In this document: one piece after another, positions 53,143 to 59,544 of the stretch
How the letters are laid out: every line of letters begins with the position of its first letter
How positions within the stretch are numbered: position 1 is the stretch's first letter
Origin: Phenylobacterium sp.
GTDB taxonomy: Bacteria > Pseudomonadota > Alphaproteobacteria > Caulobacterales > Caulobacteraceae
Length of the DNA stretch: 59,544 bases
Assembly: GCF_030697925.1 (NCBI RefSeq)
Contig: NZ_JAUYOJ010000169.1
Coordinates: 1 to 59,544 of the forward strand
Reading direction: 5' to 3'
The notes under the pieces: model-generated
Told to the model about the DNA's origin: nothing
Databases searched by the model: none
What the model saw: the letters and a program-made list of their open reading frames with translations, nothing else
Position numbers and translations under genes: made by a program

Positions 53143-54816
53143 ATGACCGAAGCCATCGAACGCGAAGCGATGGAGTACGACGTCGTCATCGTCGGCGCCG
53201 GTCCCTCGGGACTCTCGGCCGCGATCCGTCTGAAACAACTCGCCGAAGCAGCGGGGACCGAGATTTCGGTGGCCATCCTGGAAAAGGGCTCCGAGGTCGG
53301 CGCCCACATCCTGTCGGGGGCGGTGATCGACCCGATCGGCCTCAACGAACTGCTGCCCAACTGGGAAGAGCTGGGCATTCCGCTGGAGACCAAGGTCACC
53401 CGCGACAAGTTCGTGATCCTGGGGCCGCAGGGCGACCTGGACATCAGCTTCCTGCCGTTCCCGAAGTGGATGCTCAACCACGGCAACTACATCGCCTCGC
53501 TCGGCAATGTCTGCCGTTCGATGGCCCAGCACGCCGAGGCCCTCGGCGTGGAGATCTATCCCGGCATGGCCGCCTCCGAGGTGGTCTATAACGAGGACGG
53601 CTCGGTGAAGGGCGTCGTCGCCGGCGTGTTCGGGATCGGCAAGGACGGCCAGCCAGGCCCCGACTTCCAGCCCGGGATCGAACTGCACGCCAAGTACACC
53701 TTCATCGGCGAGGGCGTGCGCGGTTCCCTGGCCAAGCAGCTTCAGGCCAAGTTCGGCCTCACCGCCGGCCGCGATCCGCAGAAATTCGGCATCGGTATCA
53801 AGGAGTTGTGGCAGGTTCCGGACGAGAACTTCGAGGCCGGCCTGACCCAGCATACCTTCGGCTGGCCGCTGAAGAACGACGCCGGCGGCGGCTCGTTCAT
53901 GTACCACTTCGGCGACAACTACGTGGCCATCGGCTTCGTGCTGCACCTCAACTACAAGAACCCCTGGCTCTCGCCCTTCGACGAGTTCCAGCGCTTCAAG
54001 ACCCACCCTGCAATCAGCTGCTATCTTGAGGGCGGGAAACGCATCTCCTACGGCGCGCGCGCCATCACCGAGGGCGGTCACCAGTCCCTGCCGCAGCTCT
54101 ACTTCCCCGGCGGCGTGCTGCTGGGCTGCTCGGCCGGCATGGTCAATGTCCCGCGCATCAAGGGCAGCCACAATGCGGTCAAGAGCGGCATGCTGGCCGC
54201 CGAGGCCGCCTTCGCCGCCATCGCCGCGGGCCGTTTGGGCGACGAGTTGACCTCGTACGAAGAGACCTACAAGAAATCCTGGATCGCCAAGGAGCTGCGC
54301 AATGTGCGCAACTTCAAGCCGCTCTGGTCGAGGTTCGGCACCATTCCGGGCATCGTCTTGGGCGCGATGGACGCCATCATCGCCAACGCGCTCGGCGGCT
54401 GGTCGCCCTGGGGCACGCTGAAGCACGGCAAGAGCGACGCCGAATCCACGGGCCTGGCCAAGGACTACGAGCCTATCGTCTATCCGAAGCCGGACGGCGA
54501 GTTCAGCTTCGACAAGCTGTCCTCGGTCTTCCTGTCCTCCACCAACCACGACGAGAACCAGCCGGCCCACCTGCGGCTCAAGGATCCCTCGGTGCCCATC
54601 CAGGTGAACCTGCCGCGCCATGGCGAGCCCGCGCGGCTCTACTGCCCGGCCGGGGTCTATGAGGTGCTCTACGACGCCGAGGGCAAGAACCCGAAGTTCC
54701 AGATCAATTTCCAGAACTGCGTCCACTGCAAGACCTGCGACATCAAGGATCCGTCCCAGAACATCGTCTGGACCACGCCGCAGGGCGGCGACGGGCCCAA
54801 CTATCCGAACATGTGA
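53143..54816 (+). CDS. etfD: Electron transfer flavoprotein-ubiquinone oxidoreductase
   Basis: This 557-residue enzyme passes electrons from ETF to ubiquinone. FAD motif VIVGAGPSGLSAAIRLKQ lies at the N-terminus. A membrane-binding/quinone region follows, and the C-terminal 4Fe-4S site reads NCVHCKTCDIKDPSQNI. It supports acyl-CoA dehydrogenases such as the one at 26599. ATG 53143 follows GGGAG. It lies upstream of a TPR lipoprotein. Confidence 0.95.
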   Translation: MTEAIEREAMEYDVVIVGAGPSGLSAAIRLKQLAEAAGTEISVAILEKGSEVGAHILSGAVIDPIGLNELLPNWEELGIPLETKVTRDKFVILGPQGDLDISFLPFPKWMLNHGNYIASLGNVCRSMAQHAEALGVEIYPGMAASEVVYNEDGSVKGVVAGVFGIGKDGQPGPDFQPGIELHAKYTFIGEGVRGSLAKQLQAKFGLTAGRDPQKFGIGIKELWQVPDENFEAGLTQHTFGWPLKNDAGGGSFMYHFGDNYVAIGFVLHLNYKNPWLSPFDEFQRFKTHPAISCYLEGGKRISYGARAITEGGHQSLPQLYFPGGVLLGCSAGMVNVPRIKGSHNAVKSGMLAAEAAFAAIAAGRLGDELTSYEETYKKSWIAKELRNVRNFKPLWSRFGTIPGIVLGAMDAIIANALGGWSPWGTLKHGKSDAESTGLAKDYEPIVYPKPDGEFSFDKLSSVFLSSTNHDENQPAHLRLKDPSVPIQVNLPRHGEPARLYCPAGVYEVLYDAEGKNPKFQINFQNCVHCKTCDIKDPSQNIVWTTPQGGDGPNYPNM

Positions 54817-54873
54817 CGCCAAGCCTCGCCCTGGCGCCTTGATGTTGGCGCGGAAAGCAGGGAGTCTCGCGAA

Positions 54874-56577
54874 ATGCGCCATCTGCTCGTAGCCCTCGCC
54901 CCGCTCCTCCTGGTCGCCGCCTGCGCGACGCCGTCCCAGGAGGTCACCTGGCGCCCGACCATGATCGACGGCATGGGGGGCTCGGCCTATGGGGCCTTCC
55001 TGGCCGGCCAGGGCGCGCTCAACGACGGCAACGGAGCCGAAGCCGCGGCCTACTTCCAGCGCGCCGAGACCGAGGGCGGGGCCAACGACCTGCTGCGCGA
55101 CCACGCCTTCACCGCCGCGGTCCTGGCCGGCGACATCGCCAAGGCCGCCGCTTTGGCGCCGGAGGGCGAGGAGGCTTCGGAATCCACAAAGCGCCTGGGC
55201 CAGCTGGTCAAGGGCGTGGAGAACATGGCCCAGGGCAAGGGCAAGGAGGCCCACGCCATCCTGACCGGCGACGGCATCGGCTTCCCCCATCGCGGCGCCG
55301 CGGCCCTGCTGGCCCCGTGGGCCGCGGCCATGGCCGGCGACCTCGACGGCTCGCTGGTGCGGCCCGAGGTGCGCGGCGACCGGGTCGTCGACTATTTCGG
55401 CCAGCTCGGCCAAGCCCATCTCTATGAGCGGGTCCGCCGCTTCGACGAGGCGGAGACCGACTACAAGGCGCTGACCGGCGGCGAGAACCCGCTGGACATG
55501 GCGATCCTGGCCTATGGCGCCTTCCTGGAACGGCGCAATCGCCGCGCCGACGCCGTGGCCCTTTACGACAAGGCGCTCGCCGTCCAGCCCTCCGATGCGA
55601 TCATCGCCGCGGCGCGCCTGCGCGCGCTCTCAGGCAAGTCCGCTCCGCCCATGCCGACCCTGCGCCAGGGCGCGGCCCAGGTGCTGATCGCGCCAGCCGC
55701 CACCATGCTGGCCGCCAAGCAGGACCAGTTGGGCCTGGCCTATCTGCGGCTGTCCCTGCGGCTCGATTCCACCCGCAACGAGGCTTGGCTGATGGTCGGC
55801 GATCTGATGGAGGTGGCCGGCGACACCATCGCTTCGCGCGACGCCTATGGCCGGCCCAAGCTGGGGTCGCCGGAATTCGCCACGGCCCGCGCCAAGCTCG
55901 CCTGGAGCTACCAGAACGCCAAGCAGCCCGAGATCGCGCTCAAGATGGCGCAGGAGGCCGCGGCCTCCGGCGACCACGAGGCCAGGGTCACCTATGCCGA
56001 CTTGCTGCGCGCCAACGATCGCTATGCGGAATCGGCCCAGGTGCTGAGCGAGGTGATGGGCGCGAACGCCAAGCCCGACTGGCGGCTGCTCTATGCCCGC
56101 GGCGTGGCCTTCGAACGCTCGGGCCAGTGGCCAGCCGCCGAGCGCGACCTGCAGGCCGCGCTGAGCCAGCGGCCCGAGGATCCCGAACTGCTGAACTATC
56201 TGGGCTATTCCTGGATCGACCGGGGTGAGCACCTGGCCGAGGCCCTGGGCATGGTCGAGAAGGCCGTGGCCGCCAATCCGCAGTCGGGCGCCATGATCGA
56301 CAGCCTCGGCTGGGCCTATTACCGCCTGGGCGACTACAAGAAGGCGGTCGAGCGGCTGGAACAGGCCGTCGAGCTCGAGGCCGGCGATCCTGAGATCAAC
56401 AACCACCTGGGCGACGCCTACTGGCGGGTCGGCCGCCGCACCGAGGCGGAATTCCAGTGGCGCCGGGTGCTGACCCTTGATCCCGACGAGCGGATCAAGG
56501 CCGATGTCGAGGCCAAGCTGACCTCCGGTCTCGGTCCGAAGGGGCCGGCCACGTCGCCGCGCATCGCCGGGCAGTAG
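54874..56577 (+). CDS. TPR-repeat lipoprotein
   Basis: This 567-residue protein has lipobox VAAC (cysteine about residue 17 in LLLVAACATP) and a long series of tetratricopeptide helices. The C-terminal set is clearest: RDLQAALSQRPEDPELLNYLGYSW, GMVEKAVAANPQSGAMIDSLGWAYYRLGDYKKAVERLEQAVELEAGDPEINNHLGDAYW broken into several repeats, with WRRVLTLDPDERIK last. It is likely an outer-membrane-linked scaffold. Only four bases separate it from ispE. Confidence 0.87.
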   Translation: MRHLLVALAPLLLVAACATPSQEVTWRPTMIDGMGGSAYGAFLAGQGALNDGNGAEAAAYFQRAETEGGANDLLRDHAFTAAVLAGDIAKAAALAPEGEEASESTKRLGQLVKGVENMAQGKGKEAHAILTGDGIGFPHRGAAALLAPWAAAMAGDLDGSLVRPEVRGDRVVDYFGQLGQAHLYERVRRFDEAETDYKALTGGENPLDMAILAYGAFLERRNRRADAVALYDKALAVQPSDAIIAAARLRALSGKSAPPMPTLRQGAAQVLIAPAATMLAAKQDQLGLAYLRLSLRLDSTRNEAWLMVGDLMEVAGDTIASRDAYGRPKLGSPEFATARAKLAWSYQNAKQPEIALKMAQEAAASGDHEARVTYADLLRANDRYAESAQVLSEVMGANAKPDWRLLYARGVAFERSGQWPAAERDLQAALSQRPEDPELLNYLGYSWIDRGEHLAEALGMVEKAVAANPQSGAMIDSLGWAYYRLGDYKKAVERLEQAVELEAGDPEINNHLGDAYWRVGRRTEAEFQWRRVLTLDPDERIKADVEAKLTSGLGPKGPATSPRIAGQ

Positions 56578-56580
56578 GCC

Positions 56581-57474
56581 ATGGGCCCTGCGGCGTTCGC
56601 GCCCGCCAAGATCAACCTCTTCCTGCATGTCGGGGCGCCCGGGGCCGACGGCTATCATCCGCTCTGCAGCCTGATGGTCTTCGCCGATATCGGCGACCGG
56701 GTGAGCGTCCATGAGGCCGATGCGCTCGCCTTGCGGCTCAACGGGCCCTTCGCCGCCGGCCTGCCTAGCCAGGACGCCGACAACCTTGTCCTGCGCGCCA
56801 CCCGCGCCCTGATGGCCCGCGCGCGCGGGCCGCAGCCGCCCCTGGCGCTCTCGCTCGACAAGCGGCTGCCGGTGGCCGCGGGCCTGGGCGGCGGCTCCAG
56901 CGACGCGGGCGCGGCCCTGCGCCTGGTGCGCGAGGCCCTCGGACTCACCCTCGACGACGGCGAGCTGGAGGCGATCGCCGCCGAGCTTGGCGCCGACGGG
57001 GCGGCCTGCCTCTGGGGTCGTCCGGTGCTGGCGCAGGGGCGGGGAGAGCGGCTCAGCCCCGCGCCCGGCCTGCCGGCGCTCGAGGCGGTGCTGGTCAATC
57101 CCGGGGTCAGCGTCTCCACGCCGGAGATCTATCGAGCGTTCGACGCCGCAGGTTCGTTCGCCGACATCGCGCCGCCCGCCATGCCCGACGCCTTCGAGAG
57201 CGTAGAGGAACTGGCCGGCTGGTTGCGCGCCACGACCAACGATCTGCAAGCGCCCGCCGTGGCCCTGGCCCCGGAGATCGGCGACGTGCTGGAGACCCTG
57301 GCCGATGAGCCCGAGGCCCTGCTGGCGCGGATGTCCGGCTCCGGCGCCACCTGTTTCGCGCTCTGCGGCTCCGACATCCAGGCCGAGACCCTGGCCGAGC
57401 GCCTGGAAGCCATGCGCCCGGCCTGGTGGATCAAGCGCTGCCGCCTGGGCGGCCCCTGGGATCCGGCGGTCTAG
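56581..57474 (+). CDS. ispE: 4-diphosphocytidyl-2-C-methyl-D-erythritol kinase
   Basis: This 297-residue GHMP kinase phosphorylates CDP-ME in the non-mevalonate isoprenoid pathway. APAKINLFLHV with the active-site Lys and Asn is at the start, the phosphate loop is LPVAAGLGGGSSDAGAAL, and the C-terminal MSGSGATCFAL is motif 3. ATG 56581 is just after the TPR gene stop, so the two are coupled. Confidence 0.95.
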   Translation: MGPAAFAPAKINLFLHVGAPGADGYHPLCSLMVFADIGDRVSVHEADALALRLNGPFAAGLPSQDADNLVLRATRALMARARGPQPPLALSLDKRLPVAAGLGGGSSDAGAALRLVREALGLTLDDGELEAIAAELGADGAACLWGRPVLAQGRGERLSPAPGLPALEAVLVNPGVSVSTPEIYRAFDAAGSFADIAPPAMPDAFESVEELAGWLRATTNDLQAPAVALAPEIGDVLETLADEPEALLARMSGSGATCFALCGSDIQAETLAERLEAMRPAWWIKRCRLGGPWDPAV

Positions 57475-57482
57475 AATTCCGA

Positions 57483-57514
57483 AAACGAAAACGGGGGCCG
57501 CGAGGGCCCCCGTT
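57483..57514 (-). terminator. Intrinsic terminator of amtB
   Basis: AACGGGGGCC (57490-57499) pairs with GGCCCCCGTT (57505-57514) around a five-base loop. Read on the minus strand, the stem is followed by TTTTCGTTTTC. It lies between convergent ispE and amtB. Confidence 0.8.
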
Positions 57515-57562
57515 CCCGAGAGGGGAGCAGGGACCCAGGCGGCCCTGCTCCTGATCTGACGC

Positions 57563-59116
57563 TTACGAGTGGTAGGCGCGTTCGCCGTGTTCGACGATGT
57601 CGAGGCCTTCTTCCTCGGTGTCGACCGAGGGCCGCAGGCCGATGGTGAACTTGATCGCGAAGAAGGTGATGGCCGAAGCCACCGCCGACCAGGAGACCGC
57701 CACCAGGACCGCTTTCACCTGGGCCATGACCTGGGTGCTCATCACATAGGCGGCCGTGTCACAGGTGGAGATGTCGCCGTCGAGGCCGCAGGTCGTGTAG
57801 TCGACCACGCCCGCGCCGCCCCAGGCCGGATTGACCAGGAAGCCTGTGGCGATGGCGCCGACGATGCCGCCGATCGCGTGGATGCCGAAGGCGTCCAGGC
57901 TGTCGTCGTACTTCAGCGCGTTCTTCACGACCGAGCAGAAGATCACGCAGATCGGCGAGACGATCAGGCCCAGGAGCAGGGCGCCCACCGGACCGGCGAA
58001 GCCGGCGGCCGGAGTGACGGCCACGAGGCCGGCGACCAGACCCGAGGCCATGCCCAGCATGCTGGCTTTCTTACGGGTCACCCACTCGGTGACGACCCAG
58101 GAGAGGCCGGCGCCGGCGGTGGCGACCAGGGTGTTCATCATGGCCAGGGCGGCGTAGCCGTTGGCTTCGAGGTTGGAGCCGGCGTTGAAGCCGAACCAGC
58201 CCACCCACAGCAGACCGGCGCCCGCGAGCGTCAGGGTCAGGGAGTGGGGCGGCATGGCCTCGACCTTGAAGCCCTTGCGCGGACCCGTCACCAGGGCGCC
58301 GACCAGGGCCGCGATCCCGGCGTTGATGTGGACCACGGTGCCGCCGGCGAAGTCGATGGCGCCCCAGCCCCAGAGCAGGCCCGACTGGATCGGATCCTTC
58401 GGCGCGGCGGCGACGGCGTCGGGACCAGCCCACCACCACACCATGTGCGCCATCGGATAGTAGGAGAGGATCGGCCAGAGGATGGCGAAGGCCACCACCG
58501 CGGCGAACTTCATCCGCTCGGCCACGCCGCCCAGGACGAGGGCGGCGGTGATGCAGGCGAAGGTCATCTGGAAGCAGATGAACACCAGCTCGGGGATGGC
58601 GATCCCGGTCGAGAACGTCGCCACCGTGCTGGCGGGCGTCACGTCCTTGAGGAACAGGCGCCCGGCGCCGCCGACGAACTTGTCGAGGCCGCCGCCGTCG
58701 GTGAAGGCCAGGCTGTAGCCGTAGAGCAGCCAGGCGATCATGCCGATGACGGTCACGGTCGAGACCTGCATCAGCATGGACAGCATGTTCTTCTGGCGGA
58801 CCAGGCCGCCGTAGAACAGAGCCAGGCCCGGCAGGATCATCAGCAGGACCAGGACGGTGGAGACCAGCATCCAGGTGGTGTCGCCCTTGTCCACGGTGGG
58901 CGCGGCGGCCTCCGCGGCCGGCGCGGCCTCGGCGGCGGCCGGAGCAGCCTCGGCGACCGGCGCGGCCTCAGCCGCGGGCGCAGCGGCGGCCTCGGCGGCG
59001 GCGGGGGCGGCCGGCGGCGCGGCGTCCTGGGCGAACGCCGCGGGCGCTAGCACGCCCCCGGCGATGATGGCTGCGAGCGCCAGGCCCGTCAGCTTGTGCA
59101 GTCCCGATGATTTCAT
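57563..59116 (-). CDS. amtB: Ammonium transporter (Amt/MEP/Rh)
   Basis: This protein of about 517 residues has a signal peptide (LTGLALAAIIAGGVLAPAAFAQ) and then an Ala/Pro/Glu-rich segment of about 45 residues before the first core helix (TTWMLVSTVLVLLMILPGLALFYGGLV). Eleven helices follow with GGTVVHINAG, WVGWFGFNAGSNL and FGIHAIGGIVG around the pore. ATG 59116 is preferred: GGGGA lies eight bases before it, while ATG 59131 has no good site. It is encoded just after glnK, its usual regulator. Confidence 0.93.
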   Translation of the reverse strand: MKSSGLHKLTGLALAAIIAGGVLAPAAFAQDAAPPAAPAAAEAAAAPAAEAAPVAEAAPAAAEAAPAAEAAAPTVDKGDTTWMLVSTVLVLLMILPGLALFYGGLVRQKNMLSMLMQVSTVTVIGMIAWLLYGYSLAFTDGGGLDKFVGGAGRLFLKDVTPASTVATFSTGIAIPELVFICFQMTFACITAALVLGGVAERMKFAAVVAFAILWPILSYYPMAHMVWWWAGPDAVAAAPKDPIQSGLLWGWGAIDFAGGTVVHINAGIAALVGALVTGPRKGFKVEAMPPHSLTLTLAGAGLLWVGWFGFNAGSNLEANGYAALAMMNTLVATAGAGLSWVVTEWVTRKKASMLGMASGLVAGLVAVTPAAGFAGPVGALLLGLIVSPICVIFCSVVKNALKYDDSLDAFGIHAIGGIVGAIATGFLVNPAWGGAGVVDYTTCGLDGDISTCDTAAYVMSTQVMAQVKAVLVAVSWSAVASAITFFAIKFTIGLRPSVDTEEEGLDIVEHGERAYHS

Positions 59117-59153
59117 TGTGGTGATCCCCATGTCCCGATGAGTTCGACGCGCC

Positions 59154-59543
<390 letters not shown>

Positions 59544-59544
59544 G

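Overview
The window reads as a stretch of chromosome from a Caulobacteraceae-type alphaproteobacterium (Phenylobacterium/Caulobacter-like). The signs are very high GC, a short acidic PopZ directly upstream of valS, a full-length CtrA box, an alphaproteobacterial LexA box (GTTC-N7-GTTC), an IF-1 with a C-terminal extension and an EF-P beta-lysylation gene set. The genus is an inference; no rRNA is present. Apart from an IS481-type transposase end at the left edge, it looks like ordinary chromosome with short operons, many ATGA/GTGA overlaps and convergent gene pairs.

Layout. 1-0.7 kb: transposase tail and a VOC gene broken at a G8 run. 0.7-9.9 kb: LOG-family hydrolase, lipoprotein, ATM1-type ABC exporter, an RND pump with its adaptor, glyoxalase I and an SDR. 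10-17.9 kb: a complete histidine utilisation locus, hutI-H-G-U-D leftward and hutF-C rightward, around a palindromic operator; the route is hutF/hutG through formylglutamate. 18-20.8 kb: epmB-like aminomutase, epmA and divergent efp. 21-24 kb: infA, a cold-shock gene with a clear terminator, DUF4126 protein, mercuric-reductase-like flavoprotein and tRNA-Asn. 24.2-26.5 kb: a divergent Mpl-type Mur ligase behind a CtrA box, and an exported alpha/beta hydrolase.

26.6-34.7 kb is the most distinctive part. An ACAD10/11-like acyl-CoA dehydrogenase is divergent from a rightward run of an APH-fold kinase, a DUF6285 protein, kynureninase, tryptophan 2,3-dioxygenase and a cyclopropane-fatty-acid-synthase-like methyltransferase. 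The first three resemble the LvaC/LvaA/LvaB module that processes 4-hydroxyacyl-CoAs. Next comes a Tat-exported flavin amine oxidase coupled to a small cytochrome c, a pairing that suggests a periplasmic amine dehydrogenase.

34.7-47 kb: small hypotheticals, tRNA-Cys, a PCMT-like protein, TolC, PopZ, ValS, an acyl-CoA synthetase, TlyA, two glycine-zipper proteins and a TrmA/RumA methyltransferase. 47-59.5 kb: truncated haemoglobin, CYP153-like P450, a radical SAM protein behind a LexA box, a short GT2-like protein, lytic transglycosylase, uracil-DNA glycosylase lacking two cluster cysteines, ETF-QO, TPR lipoprotein, IspE, AmtB and GlnK. Inverted-repeat intergenic elements occur at about 20.8, 41.5 and 43.6 kb. 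All assignments come from reading the sequence; no database search was run.
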